A DNA stretch of 64,000 nt from positions 310,001 through 374,000 of the forward strand of contig NZ_LAZX01000094.1 in assembly GCF_000980895.1 (NCBI RefSeq). The letters are read 5' to 3'. Made by a program: the position numbers and the translations under genes. Positions 16,301-25,091 of this stretch are shown piece after piece. A model generated the notes under the pieces. The model was not told where the DNA came from. It saw only the letters and a program-made list of their open reading frames with translations, and ran no database searches. The DNA is from Sphingomonas sp. Ag1 (lineage in GTDB: Bacteria; Pseudomonadota; Alphaproteobacteria; Sphingomonadales; Sphingomonadaceae). The stretch's first letter is position 1. The number at the start of each line of letters is the position of its first letter.

Positions 16301-17161
16301 ATTCAATACGAGGAAGAGCGCGCAAAAGAAGAAGGCGTGATCGCGTCGCGCGACTCGACTGAGGCGCAGAAGAAAATAGCCCAGCAACGATTGGCGCTGC
16401 TCGGCCGGCTGCAGGCGGCCGACCAGCAAAGCGTCGACCGAAACAATGCCGGCCCGCTCGATCAATATCGTGAGCGTCTGCGCCGTACCGTTGGAGACAC
16501 AAACGAAGCGCTGCAGGGCGTTGCGGTTGACGGTCTGGACAGTCTCGAGAGCGGACTGGTTGCGATCGTCAGCGGTACGGAAAGCGTTGGCTCGGCCTTC
16601 AAGAAGATGGCGACGTCGATCATCGCGGATCTCGCGCGCATTGCCATCAGGAAGGCGATCGTCTCGGCGATCGGCGGCAGCTTCTTCGGAATGGCTACCG
16701 GCGGGAAAATCGAAGGCCGGGCGACCGGGGGCAAGATCTCGGGTCCGGGCACAGGGACGTCGGACAGCATCCTTGCTCTGATCGACGGTGAGAAGCCGTT
16801 GATGGTGTCGAACGGCGAGTCAATCGTCACGGCCGCAGCGACCGCCAAATACTGGCCGATCATCGACGCGATGAACAAGGGCAGGGTGCCCGGCTTGGCG
16901 ACCGGCGGAATTGTCGGCTCACCGAAGCTGCCCAGCGTTGTTGCGCCGAGCTTGCCGAGCCTCAGCGGCCTCAGCGGCCGGCCGCAGCGGATCGCGGTCG
17001 ACCTCAACGCGACGATCGACGCCGCCCCCGAGCTCGAAGTGAAGATGCAGAGCGTGGCGGTTTCCACCGTCGGCACCGCGGCCGAGCCGATCATGGCCGG
17101 CGCACAGGCGCGCACGATCCGGCGTCTGCAACGTCCGGGCTTGCCAGGAGGGTGGGGCTGA
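13391..17161 (+). CDS. Tape measure protein
   Basis: 1256 residues; its length should set the tail length. The N-terminal part (about 70-270) carries the tape-measure domain with KDYADGYTRFTNQLKVAG and YGRLSQGAKELG. A hydrophobic segment near residue 525 (GGLTLIGGSVAGGAAVLAIG) may be a membrane-active stretch. A long charged Ala/Arg/Asp coiled-coil region follows at about 700-1030. The C-terminus has TGTSDSILALIDGEKPLMVS and a glycine-rich tail. GAGGAG precedes ATG 13391. The next gene starts within its stop codon. Confidence 0.95.
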   Translation: MAAPTDVKQLLLQVDASVELLRRNLTAGQARVDQFAGDTQRRLDGLDRRFGEVGRPLTNLNTSIAATKRQISSIGASVAQTEASVRRSAEGMKAALLGSAAGIASAFSADQLKDYADGYTRFTNQLKVAGLEGQALGKTQNDLYAIAQRYGIQLESTGALYGRLSQGAKELGASQADLLRFVSGVGAGLKVQGGDAASSAGALLQLTQALGGTYVRAEEFNSINEGARPILQAVANGIDKYKGSVSALREDVIAGTLTSKDFFQGFLDGSKQLEAQAAKANLTIGNSFTVLNNALGKYIGETDASLSATARIAGGIETLSNNLDTIIPALTTIAVTFGTVKAAGLAVGGVSAVLATVMQTDRALAQQIVLGNATYVSRAQLAARSAELAAAGAATEVASIESTIAARRAEQIALAEQIAAERALVAERQAAARAAAVSLTQGGLNGRNAALAAQAKANNDATFATQRLAAARQRLAAVDGELAVAEGSLAGAQARSTAATNLAAAATTRATLAARAGAAASRLFAGGLTLIGGSVAGGAAVLAIGALVGAMVLYRNASVAAEERNKATVVAMRETAEASRRLNQGLAELASTGAAAASGIAQAGSSATSATGKMLSFAGAVGEAAEKLRQLAVARRREQILQFTTESVAAEKRANEAQTRIDGRRPRVSSTFGSAGYAVLSTADQRANAADARIIAESRAKQGEAARAAQRAALIPLDARIRESDRNGGRDIEGELARVTRDLTIARERGHRSQIDTLQAQKFELTQYKKYRKDGLSPEAAQQAATADAGSFRNASAGAQGDRDAKTGAAAQRKADREAAAADRKAKAEVRDAAADERAYSAAERQANNDIAAARADLTNSAIERAKIEKDRIDAERLNRNNGIAQQAKQGGLGDGKVAETRKLELQRLNDERAKLETDVVDARERQREADEALNIASANRSNEVELLQRQSDLVTTASERRDLEQRILNIQYEEERAKEEGVIASRDSTEAQKKIAQQRLALLGRLQAADQQSVDRNNAGPLDQYRERLRRTVGDTNEALQGVAVDGLDSLESGLVAIVSGTESVGSAFKKMATSIIADLARIAIRKAIVSAIGGSFFGMATGGKIEGRATGGKISGPGTGTSDSILALIDGEKPLMVSNGESIVTAAATAKYWPIIDAMNKGRVPGLATGGIVGSPKLPSVVAPSLPSLSGLSGRPQRIAVDLNATIDAAPELEVKMQSVAVSTVGTAAEPIMAGAQARTIRRLQRPGLPGGWG

Positions 17162-17754
17162 TGCTGATCCCGTTCCCGGCCGCGCCGGTACCAGCGAAGA
17201 TTGACTGGGCAATCGACCAGCCCGCGCAGGTCAACCGGGGCGAATTCACCGCCAAGCGCCGTGTGGCGCTCCTGTCCGCGGCCCCGCGCTGGTTCGCTCA
17301 GGTGACGCTCCCGCCAATCCTGGGAGAGGAACGCGTCCTCGACTGGCGTGCGTTCCTGGTCGACCTGGACGGCGTCGCGAACAGCTTCCGCCTGGTGGCC
17401 GTCGAGCGCGACCAGCTGCCGGCCGGCATCGCGGTGAGCGTCGACGGCGCCGGCCAGGGCGGGCTGCAGCTCGCCACCCGGGGTTGGGGCGCCGCAGGGC
17501 AGAAGCTCAAGCGCGGGCAGTTCGTGACGGTCGGCGATCAGCTGCTGATGCTCCGCGCACCGGTGATCGCCGACGCGATGGGCAGGGCGGTGCTGTCGAT
17601 CAAGCCGTACCTGCGCCTTACGCCGGCGAACGGCGCGCTTCTTGAGGTCCGGCGCCCATATGCGGTGATGGCGATGTCCGACCCGCGCAACGGCTGGTCG
17701 GTCGGCATCGGGCAGAACTATGCCGTGTCGTTCGCTTGCGAAGAGGCGTTCTGA
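17161..17754 (+). CDS. Tail-tip protein, probable distal tail type
   Basis: 197 residues. ATG 17161 is chosen because AGGAGG lies 10 bases upstream; GTG 17152 would be too close to it. Mostly beta, starting LIPFPAAPVPAKIDWAIDQP. Its place directly after the tape measure matches the distal tail protein in siphophages and gene transfer agents, but I cannot name the family from sequence. Coupled by TGATG overlaps to both neighbours. Confidence 0.6.
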   Translation: MLIPFPAAPVPAKIDWAIDQPAQVNRGEFTAKRRVALLSAAPRWFAQVTLPPILGEERVLDWRAFLVDLDGVANSFRLVAVERDQLPAGIAVSVDGAGQGGLQLATRGWGAAGQKLKRGQFVTVGDQLLMLRAPVIADAMGRAVLSIKPYLRLTPANGALLEVRRPYAVMAMSDPRNGWSVGIGQNYAVSFACEEAF

Positions 17755-18341
17755 TGCAGAGCCGCCCCGACCAGGCAGCGCTCGCCGCGCTCGCCGCGGA
17801 CGTGCGCCGTTCCGTGACGTTCTGCTTCCTCGATCTGGCTGATGGGCCGGTGCGGGTCACCAACGCCCCGTACAATTTCACCTTCAGCGGCACCGGCGAC
17901 GAGGATCTCGACGGCTTCACCTTCACGGCCGTGGATCCGCGCATGGTGGCGGTCGGATCGGTGAAGGCGGCCGAAGGGGGCAGCGACACGCTGACGCTGA
18001 CCCTGTCGGGCCTTGCCGGCGTCGACGACGAACTGATGACGCAGCTCGGCGATCGCGCGAACTTCGTCGGTCGCGACTGCCGGCTCTGGCGCGGGATGCT
18101 CCACCCGGAGAACCTGACGCAGATCGGGGCGCTGTGGAGCTACTACACCGGCTATATGTCGGTGCCACGGGTGGTCGGCGATCGAACGTCGCAGACGATC
18201 CAGCTCAGCGTTGAATCATACCTGGCCTTCTTCGGCCAGGCGTCGAACCGGACGTACATCGACCAGAGCAGCTTCGACCCGGGCGACCGCTCGGCCGAGG
18301 TCGCCATCGCGATCGCCAACGGCGCGAGCCGTCGCACCTAA
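17754..18341 (+). CDS. Tail-tip/baseplate protein
   Basis: 195 residues from ATG 17754 (TGATG overlap). Beta-rich: VTFCFLDLADGPVRVTNAPYN, FTAVDPRMVAVGS, WSYYTGYMSVPRVV and QLSVESYLAFFG. The pattern of a region about a phage surface followed by DRSAEVAIAIANGA is shared by minor tail proteins lying before NlpC/P60-type peptidases. It probably corresponds to the hub component that holds the following peptidase and tip protein. Function inferred from order. Confidence 0.6.
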   Translation: MQSRPDQAALAALAADVRRSVTFCFLDLADGPVRVTNAPYNFTFSGTGDEDLDGFTFTAVDPRMVAVGSVKAAEGGSDTLTLTLSGLAGVDDELMTQLGDRANFVGRDCRLWRGMLHPENLTQIGALWSYYTGYMSVPRVVGDRTSQTIQLSVESYLAFFGQASNRTYIDQSSFDPGDRSAEVAIAIANGASRRT

Positions 18342-18353
18342 CGAGGAACGCCC

Positions 18354-18776
18354 ATGCATCGCTATCCCGATTGGGATGCGCGGCTCGCCGCGTATCTCGA
18401 ACCTCTTCGCCTGCGTCCGTTCGCCTGGGGCAAGCACGACTGCTGCATCTTTGCGGCCGGCGCCGTCGAGGCGATGACGGGCGTCGACCCGATGCCGGAG
18501 TTCCGCGGGCGCTACACGACCGCGATCGGCTCTGCGCGCGCACTGCGCCGCTTCGGCCGCGGCGATCTGGCAGCAACGCTGGACGGCAAGTTCGAGCCGG
18601 TGCCGGCCGCGCTGGCCCAGCGCGGCGACATCGTGATGTCCAGCGGCTTGCTCGGCATCTGCTGGGGACCGTTCCTGTTCGCGGTCGGGTCCGAAGGCGA
18701 CCGCGAGGGGCTGGTCCGGATCGATCGCCGCGCGTGGGTGGAGCCGCGCGCCTGGCGCGTGGCCTACGGGTTCTAG
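18354..18776 (+). CDS. DUF6950 / NlpC-P60-like tail peptidase
   Basis: 140 residues. Motif FAWGKHDCCIFAAGAVEAMTG contains the nucleophile-type cysteine (C30/C31). Residues AQRGDIVMSS and a downstream ICWG segment fit the compact cysteine-peptidase fold of phage tail cell-wall hydrolases. By analogy with gene transfer agent gp14, it would open the peptidoglycan during DNA entry. The exact histidine of the catalytic pair is not certain from sequence. Confidence 0.75.
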   Translation: MHRYPDWDARLAAYLEPLRLRPFAWGKHDCCIFAAGAVEAMTGVDPMPEFRGRYTTAIGSARALRRFGRGDLAATLDGKFEPVPAALAQRGDIVMSSGLLGICWGPFLFAVGSEGDREGLVRIDRRAWVEPRAWRVAYGF

Positions 18777-18779
18777 GCC

Positions 18780-21419
18780 GTGGCAAAGGCACTCAAGACG
18801 GTCGGCATGATCGTCGGCGCCGCGGCGCTGATCGCGACCGGCGTTGGCGCCGTGGCTTTCGGAAGCATCGCGGCGCTGAGCGTGGCCGGCATCTCGACGG
18901 GTGCGCTGTTTCTCGCCTCGTCGGGGCTCACCCTCGCTGCTGGCTTGCTGCAGAAAGGCCCTTCGGTTCCCGGATCGCAGGCGCAGCGCCTGATCGCTTC
19001 GGTCGATCCGCGTGCCTTCCGCAAGACGGTGCTCGGCCAGACGGCGATGGCGACCGACATTCGCTACGAAGAATGGTCGGGCAAAGACCAGGAATATTGC
19101 GACTGGATCATCTGCCTCGCGAGCCACGCGATCGACGGCGTCGAAGAGATCTGGATCGACCAGGAGCTGGCGTGGGCGGCCAGCCGCGGCGTGTCGGCCA
19201 AGTTCGCCGGCTACTTCAGCGTCCCCAACATCATTCTCGAAGGTTCGCCGGCCAACGCCTTCACCTTCGGCTCGGGAAAGTGGAACGGATCCACCCGGCT
19301 GACGGGCTGCGCCTATCTACGGCTCCGCTTCAAAACCTCTCCTAACGGCAAGAAGGCGACCAGCCCTTTCGCAAACGGGATCTCGACCCGCCTGACGATC
19401 ATCGGCCGCGGTGCGAAGCTCTACGATCCGCGCCGTGACTCGACGGTGCCGGGCGGCTCGGGCCCGATGCGCTGGAACGACCAGTCGACCTGGCGCTATC
19501 GGGCGGACGACGGCGTTGTCATCGGCGAGAACCTTGCGCTGCAGATCCTGCGCGTCGTGCTAGGCTGGCGGATCCGCAACCCCGTCACTGGCGAAATGCG
19601 GCTCGCGACCGGCTCCGGCGTGCCCGGGCGGCGGATCGGCCTGCCGTCGTTCCAGGTCGCAGCCAATCTGTGCGACGAGCTGGTCAACCGCTCGGCCGGC
19701 GGGCAGGAGCCGCGATACCACGGCGCCGGCGTAATCTCCGAGGGCGACGATCCCAAGACCGTCCTCGACATGCTCTGTGCCGCCTGCTGCGGCCGGTTCC
19801 GCGACACCAACGGCAAGCTCGAGCTGGCGATCGCGCACAACGACCTGGCGGCCGCGGCGGCAGACGACGGGCTGAACGAAGACGACGTGGTCGGCCCGTT
19901 CACCTGGGATCCCGATCCGTCGCTCGAGGCGACGCCCAACGTTATCCGCGGCCGCTACGTCGATGCGACCGCGGCGTCGCTCTACCAGCTGATCGACTAT
20001 CCCGAGGTGCGGATCGCCAGCCCGGACGGGCAGGACCGCATCGCCACGCTGGATCTCGGCGTGGTGGAGAGCCCGAGCCAGGCGCAGCGGGTCGCGTCGC
20101 AGGTGCTGCAGCGCAAGCAGTACCAGCGCGCTTTCACTGCGCCCTTCGACATGCGCGCGTGGAAGTATGGCGTCGGCGACGTCGTGCCGTTCACCTTTGC
20201 GCCGCTCGGCTTCCGCCGCGCGCTGTTCCGGGTCGCAGATCAGGAGCAGGGGCAGGGTAGCACGTGCGTGATGACGCTGACGGTCGAGCACCAGGCGATC
20301 TATGCCTGGGATGCCAGCGACGCGGCGCCGGTGCTTGCGGCCGACCCGATCATCTACGACAAGGGCAACAACCCGCTGATCCTCGCGATCGGCGAGGCGG
20401 CCGAGACGGCATTATGGACCGCGGTCGAGGATAACGATCCGAGCCGTCCGCGACCGCAGGACGGCGCCACGGTCGGCGCGCCCAACGGGACGCCGGTCGG
20501 CGATCGTTTGGCAGAGGAGATCAACCGGCTCACCGTCCTCAACGGTTCTAACTTCCTTGGCGGTGTCCTGCGCACGGATGCCTTGGCGGCGCTCGTTGAC
20601 GTTCGCACCTTCATCAATGGCGAGGCGATCGGCACCGTCATGACGAGGGTGCAGGAGCAGGTGACCGACGGCTTCACCAGCTTCGCGCAGGATTTCTCGA
20701 TGCTCGCCGCCAAGAACACGGCGGGCAATGGTCTGATCCTCAACGCGGCTGGCGTGTACATCGATGCCGATCGCCTGCTGACCACCGTTGTGGAATCGCT
20801 GGAGCAGTCGTCGAGTGAGCACGACGCTTCCATAACCAAGATCGACGAGATCCTGTTTGATGCGAGCGGCGCCACGCTGCGCTCGATGAATGTCCTCAAT
20901 CTGGACGGCGCGATCACCGGCACGGTGAACACGCTGACGGGCGAGGTCGGCACCTACACGATCTACGCCGATGTCTTCCAGATCGTGAACCCGAACGGGG
21001 GGCAACCTTTCTCCCCCTTCTCGATCGCCGAAGACGGTACTGTCGAGATGATAAACGTCCGCGTGAAGACGCTGGCCTACGAGGCGCTCGTGCCGCTGTT
21101 CGGCGGCCCCTTCAACGAGCTGACCAGCACCCATACGGTGCAGCAGCTGCCGGGTGGGCTGCTCCGGATGACTGGCAAGCTGCGCGGGTCGATCAGTTCG
21201 GAAACCCAGTTCAACATCGTCTGGCCACGCCCTTTCCCGAACGCCTGTGTGGCGCGCGGCGCGCAGGTCTGGAATGCGACCTACAGGACGACCGCCGACC
21301 TGTGGATCGAGAACATCGGCGAGCCGACCCAGACAGGGGCGGTTTTCGCCACTCAGGCAGCGCGTGGTGACGTCAACGTCAACATCGGCGGTGTCGACTG
21401 GTGGGCGGAGGGCTATTGA
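18780..21419 (+). CDS. Tail tip / host specificity protein (J-like)
   Basis: 879 residues with GTG start at 18780, three bases after the peptidase gene. The N-terminus has two hydrophobic stretches (VGMIVGAAALIATGVG, AALSVAGISTGALFLASSGL) as in tail-tip proteins. It continues with ASVDPRAFRKTVLGQTAMATDIRYEE and the central hub domain (EDDVVGPFTWDPDPS). C-terminal part from about residue 590 looks helical then beta, suitable for receptor contact. Likely forms the central tail fibre tip. Confidence 0.88.
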   Translation: MAKALKTVGMIVGAAALIATGVGAVAFGSIAALSVAGISTGALFLASSGLTLAAGLLQKGPSVPGSQAQRLIASVDPRAFRKTVLGQTAMATDIRYEEWSGKDQEYCDWIICLASHAIDGVEEIWIDQELAWAASRGVSAKFAGYFSVPNIILEGSPANAFTFGSGKWNGSTRLTGCAYLRLRFKTSPNGKKATSPFANGISTRLTIIGRGAKLYDPRRDSTVPGGSGPMRWNDQSTWRYRADDGVVIGENLALQILRVVLGWRIRNPVTGEMRLATGSGVPGRRIGLPSFQVAANLCDELVNRSAGGQEPRYHGAGVISEGDDPKTVLDMLCAACCGRFRDTNGKLELAIAHNDLAAAAADDGLNEDDVVGPFTWDPDPSLEATPNVIRGRYVDATAASLYQLIDYPEVRIASPDGQDRIATLDLGVVESPSQAQRVASQVLQRKQYQRAFTAPFDMRAWKYGVGDVVPFTFAPLGFRRALFRVADQEQGQGSTCVMTLTVEHQAIYAWDASDAAPVLAADPIIYDKGNNPLILAIGEAAETALWTAVEDNDPSRPRPQDGATVGAPNGTPVGDRLAEEINRLTVLNGSNFLGGVLRTDALAALVDVRTFINGEAIGTVMTRVQEQVTDGFTSFAQDFSMLAAKNTAGNGLILNAAGVYIDADRLLTTVVESLEQSSSEHDASITKIDEILFDASGATLRSMNVLNLDGAITGTVNTLTGEVGTYTIYADVFQIVNPNGGQPFSPFSIAEDGTVEMINVRVKTLAYEALVPLFGGPFNELTSTHTVQQLPGGLLRMTGKLRGSISSETQFNIVWPRPFPNACVARGAQVWNATYRTTADLWIENIGEPTQTGAVFATQAARGDVNVNIGGVDWWAEGY

Positions 21420-21421
21420 TA

Positions 21422-21937
21422 ATGGAGTTCGACGACGCCGCTGCGCTGCAGCTCGAGTACATGGCGCGGCAGGATGCCCGCGACCAGGCGGCATACGACT
21501 GGTTCAACGGAACTGCGCTGGGCGGACCGAATGGCGACGGCCACTATCCGTGGCCGGCAGGCCCCGGCACGATGCGGCTAGTTCCCTGTATCGAACGCTT
21601 GCGGGTCGACGCGGCTCGCTTCGGCGTGCGCTTCTTCGGCGGCGCCGGCCCGTTCACCATGGTGGCGGCCGACGTCGGCAAGCTGATCCGTATCGGCAAC
21701 GGCTCGAATACGCCCAACATCAACGTGCGCCTGCCTAACTTGCCGGAGGGCTCGCAGTTCATGTTCTTCCAGGAAGGCTCGGCTCGATTGCTGTTCTCCG
21801 CCATCAACGGCGGGTCGGTCATCCACCGGCAGGACTACAAACGCACTGCCGGGCTATACGCCATGGCCACGGCCGTGTGCGATCTGGTCACCAGCGGGGT
21901 CTCCCGCTGGGTGCTGGGCGGCGACATGGTCAACTGA
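21422..21937 (+). CDS. Phage tail-associated hypothetical protein
   Basis: 171 residues from ATG 21422, overlapping nothing and only 2 bases past the J-like gene; GGAGG lies about 12 bases upstream. N-terminal helix (AAALQLEYMARQDARDQAAYDWF) followed by beta strands (VRLPNLPEGSQFMFFQEGS). Probably a tail fibre or fibre-assembly component given its neighbours. No family recognised. Confidence 0.55.
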   Translation: MEFDDAAALQLEYMARQDARDQAAYDWFNGTALGGPNGDGHYPWPAGPGTMRLVPCIERLRVDAARFGVRFFGGAGPFTMVAADVGKLIRIGNGSNTPNINVRLPNLPEGSQFMFFQEGSARLLFSAINGGSVIHRQDYKRTAGLYAMATAVCDLVTSGVSRWVLGGDMVN

Positions 21938-21938
21938 C

Positions 21939-24278
21939 ATGACCGTTTCCCCCGCCTTTCAGGCCGCGCTCACACCGGTCGCAACCACACCGTCGATTTG
22001 GGTGGCAAGTCGCCCCAACCTGGTGACCTTCGACGAAGGCACCACCGTTCGGCTCACCATCCGCTGCTTCAACGCCGTGCCGGGCGTGTCGAAGATGATC
22101 TGGAAGCTGTCGGGCGCAAAGGCCGGTTCTGCGCACTGGTCGCTGCCGTGGGATGTGGCGTGGAACACCGCAATGAAGCGACGTGGAATGAAGTACACCG
22201 CGCTCAGAGCGAGTGAGCACAACGCGGCGGTCGCAGGTTTAATCGAAGTCGACGAAACCTATGATGGCCTTCCGGTCGAGTTGGCTATCACCTGCCTCGC
22301 GAACAGGCGCACCGACGTCAACGGCAACCCTGGGCAGGTACAGGTCACGCTGCAGCTTGCGCTTCCGGAGGGTGCTACCGGGACGCTCTCTGGCAACGGC
22401 TTGCCGTTCTTCATCAACGACACGTCGAAGACGCCGGCCGGCACGCCGACTTTCCGCCCCCAGTTGCTGATGCCGGACGGTTCGCCCGGTTCCGCCAGCG
22501 TGAACGAGGGCGACGGCCGGATCATCCAGCTGACTACGGAGAACATGGTTCCGGGCACCAGCTTCCTCTATGCGGCCGTGAACAAGGGACAGTCGAAGAT
22601 CGCCGGCGGCTTTCGCCCGACGCTGAAGGCCGCTGCCGAGGCGGCGGGGTGCCTGTGCGACACCAGCTACGCCACTCGCGGCAACTACAACGGCGGGGTC
22701 ATCACCTTCACGGACCAGTATCGGGACGCGGCGCCGATCCGGATCCCGATCACCATCAACGAAGACCACATCACCACCGGCACGCTGCAGCTGGACTTCC
22801 AGACCCACCGCTGGACCGATGGGGATGCCGCCAATCCTGCGCAGCTGTTCGGCGGTACCATCACGTTCCAGATCGCCGATACATCGGTGGAGCCCACCCC
22901 AAGCTACTGGCGGATCGCGGCGGAGGTTTCGGGCGGCGCGATCGTCTACAGTCTCACCAGCCCGACCGGCACGTCGGCCGCATCGGTGAGGCTGGTGTCA
23001 GGCGGAACGAAGCCGGCCGGCTTCGACGCCGCGCTGGCAGCGGCGATCGCCGCGACACCGGGGCTGTCGATCGCCGGCGACGTGATCACCTCGACATCGG
23101 CATGGAACGGCGAGCTGAGCTGGTCGGTGGCGAAGCCTGCCAGCGCGGGGAAGCACGCGCTACGCCTCGCCGATCCGACCGCCGAGAGCCTGATTGTCGT
23201 CGGCGACGCCTGTGTCTACTTCTCGCCGCCAGCCATTCCTGCCAATCCGGCCTATGTGACCGGCCTCAATCTGTCGGGTGGCGAGTTCGGCGACCGGAAG
23301 CCGGGCACCTACGGTACCGATTATCGTTACCCGGCGCGACCCGAGCAGGCCGACCCGGCGCAGCGGCATCCGGAAATCGATTACCACCTCGGCAAGGGGG
23401 CGGGCATCATCCGCCTGCCGGTGCGCTGGGAGCGTATCCAGGACGGGCCGTTCGGCGAGCTGCGATCGCCTGGCGTCCTCGCGACCTGGTCTGGCAGCCT
23501 CGACATGGACCGGATCGACGAGATCATCAGCTACGTGACCGCGCAGGGCAGGATCGTGCTGCTCGACGTGCACAACTACATGGGGTGGGCTGACCAGGGG
23601 AAAGTCGGCTTCGACTATGCCCTACCCACCGCTGCGCTGTGCGACCTGTGGGAGCGGCTGGCGAACCGCTATGCCAACAACCCGCTGGTCTGGTTCGGCC
23701 TGATGAATGAGCCGAGCGGCGGGCAGGTCACCCCGGCGCGCTGCCGGGACATCATGGACTGGGTGACGCAGGCGATCCGCGGGCGCACGCCGGCGCTGAA
23801 CCGGATCTTCATCGCGGGCACCTTTTACACCGGCGCCTGGTCATGGGTGGGCCAGGGCAATGCCGCGGCCTTTGTCACGTTCAGCGACCCGGCTGGCAAC
23901 GCTGCTATCGAGCTGCACCAGTATTTCGACACCGGCAGCCCCGGACTGTCCGGCGTCTGCAACGCCAATGCCCAGAACCGGCTTGTCGAGGCAACCAACT
24001 GGGCGCGCGCGAACGGCCACAAGCTGTTCCTTGGCGAGTTCATGGGCGGCGATCCGACGATCACCGGGCAGGAGCAGTGCGGCGCTGTCGTGCCGGCGGC
24101 CTGCGCCTACATGCTCGCCAACCGCGACGTGTGGGCCGGCTGGACCGCCTGGGGCGGCGGTGGCCGCTGGAACGCGACCTACATTTTCCGGCTCGATCCG
24201 ATCGGTGGCTACGGTCCCACCTCGAGCGACACGCGCCAGTTCAAGATGATCGAGCCGTACCTCACCACGATCAACTGA
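21939..24278 (+). CDS. Tail protein with C-terminal GH5-like glycosidase domain
   Basis: 779 residues. Residues 1 to about 430 are beta-rich Ig-like modules (CFNAVPGVSKMIWKL, NEGDGRIIQLTTENMVPG). Residues about 437-776 look like a glycoside hydrolase family 5 (cellulase-type) barrel. Seen there are RLPVRWERIQ, LLDVHNYMGW, the acid/base E591 in FGLMNEPSG, ELHQYFD, the nucleophile E700 in FLGEFMGG, and AGWTAWGGGG. It probably degrades a host exopolysaccharide during infection. Substrate unknown; sphingans are a reasonable guess for this host group. Confidence 0.85.
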   Translation: MTVSPAFQAALTPVATTPSIWVASRPNLVTFDEGTTVRLTIRCFNAVPGVSKMIWKLSGAKAGSAHWSLPWDVAWNTAMKRRGMKYTALRASEHNAAVAGLIEVDETYDGLPVELAITCLANRRTDVNGNPGQVQVTLQLALPEGATGTLSGNGLPFFINDTSKTPAGTPTFRPQLLMPDGSPGSASVNEGDGRIIQLTTENMVPGTSFLYAAVNKGQSKIAGGFRPTLKAAAEAAGCLCDTSYATRGNYNGGVITFTDQYRDAAPIRIPITINEDHITTGTLQLDFQTHRWTDGDAANPAQLFGGTITFQIADTSVEPTPSYWRIAAEVSGGAIVYSLTSPTGTSAASVRLVSGGTKPAGFDAALAAAIAATPGLSIAGDVITSTSAWNGELSWSVAKPASAGKHALRLADPTAESLIVVGDACVYFSPPAIPANPAYVTGLNLSGGEFGDRKPGTYGTDYRYPARPEQADPAQRHPEIDYHLGKGAGIIRLPVRWERIQDGPFGELRSPGVLATWSGSLDMDRIDEIISYVTAQGRIVLLDVHNYMGWADQGKVGFDYALPTAALCDLWERLANRYANNPLVWFGLMNEPSGGQVTPARCRDIMDWVTQAIRGRTPALNRIFIAGTFYTGAWSWVGQGNAAAFVTFSDPAGNAAIELHQYFDTGSPGLSGVCNANAQNRLVEATNWARANGHKLFLGEFMGGDPTITGQEQCGAVVPAACAYMLANRDVWAGWTAWGGGGRWNATYIFRLDPIGGYGPTSSDTRQFKMIEPYLTTIN

Positions 24279-24307
24279 TCCGCATCCACTCAATTCAGGA
24301 GCAGAAC

Positions 24308-24721
24308 ATGGCAAACCGCCTGTACCCCAAGTACAAGGAGGCGCTTCTTGGCGCCGGCGTCAATCTCGCGACCGGCACCATCAAGGCGCAGCTGGTCGAC
24401 ACCGACGCCTATACCTACGCCGACGCCGACCAATTCCTGTCGGCCATCCCCGCCGGCGCGCGGATCGGTGCGGCGGTGACGCTCGCCAACAAGACGGTCG
24501 CGGGCGGCACCTTCGACGCCGACGACATCGCCTTCACGTCCGTTCCGGCGGGCTCCGGCTCCGCCAGCGCGGCCGAGGCGATCGTGATCTACCGCGACAC
24601 CGGCACTCCGGGCACGTCGGAGCTGATCGCCATCATCGACACCGCGACCGGCCTTCCGATCACGCCGAATGGCGGCAACGTCTCCGTGACGTGGGCCGCC
24701 GGCGGCATCTTCTCCCTCTAA
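24308..24721 (+). CDS. Phage tail fibre-region protein
   Basis: 137 residues from ATG 24308 with AGGAG upstream. Begins NRLYPKYKEALLGAGVNLATG, a pattern found in conserved phage proteins beside tail fibres, and the rest is beta-rich (TIKAQLVDTDAYTYADADQF). Likely a small structural or fibre-decorating protein. No enzymatic motif. Confidence 0.6.
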   Translation: MANRLYPKYKEALLGAGVNLATGTIKAQLVDTDAYTYADADQFLSAIPAGARIGAAVTLANKTVAGGTFDADDIAFTSVPAGSGSASAAEAIVIYRDTGTPGTSELIAIIDTATGLPITPNGGNVSVTWAAGGIFSL

Positions 24722-24737
24722 GCGAAAGGTCGCACCC

Positions 24738-25091
24738 ATGGGGATGACCGAGCAGAGCGTGGCGCCGATCGCGAAGGGCTATGCCTATTCGATCCGCGTC
24801 CGCGTCACCGGTGACGAACCTGTCTTTCCGGTCGGCTGCTCGGTCCGCACCGAGCTGCGCGACTATGCCGGCGCGAACGCGCTTGCCGCGCAGCTGAGTA
24901 CCGGGGACGGCTCGATCGTCCGCATCGATGATGAGACGATCGAGCTGCGCATCTCGGGCGCGGGCACCGCGAAGATCGGCAACTCGACGGCCACGTTCGA
25001 CCTGGTCCGTTCCGACCTTCAGCCGGAAGTCTGGCTGGGCGTGCAGGTGACGCTCCCGGTGATGACGCCGGTAACGGAGCCGGCCGCGTGA
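24738..25091 (+). CDS. Phage tail fibre-region hypothetical protein
   Basis: 117 residues, beta-rich (YAYSIRVRVTGDEPVFPVG, ETIELRISGAG, VWLGVQVTLPVM), probably an Ig-like or beta-sandwich fold. Ends in a GTGA overlap with the next fibre gene, so the two are likely co-translated. No family named. Confidence 0.6.
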   Translation: MGMTEQSVAPIAKGYAYSIRVRVTGDEPVFPVGCSVRTELRDYAGANALAAQLSTGDGSIVRIDDETIELRISGAGTAKIGNSTATFDLVRSDLQPEVWLGVQVTLPVMTPVTEPAA

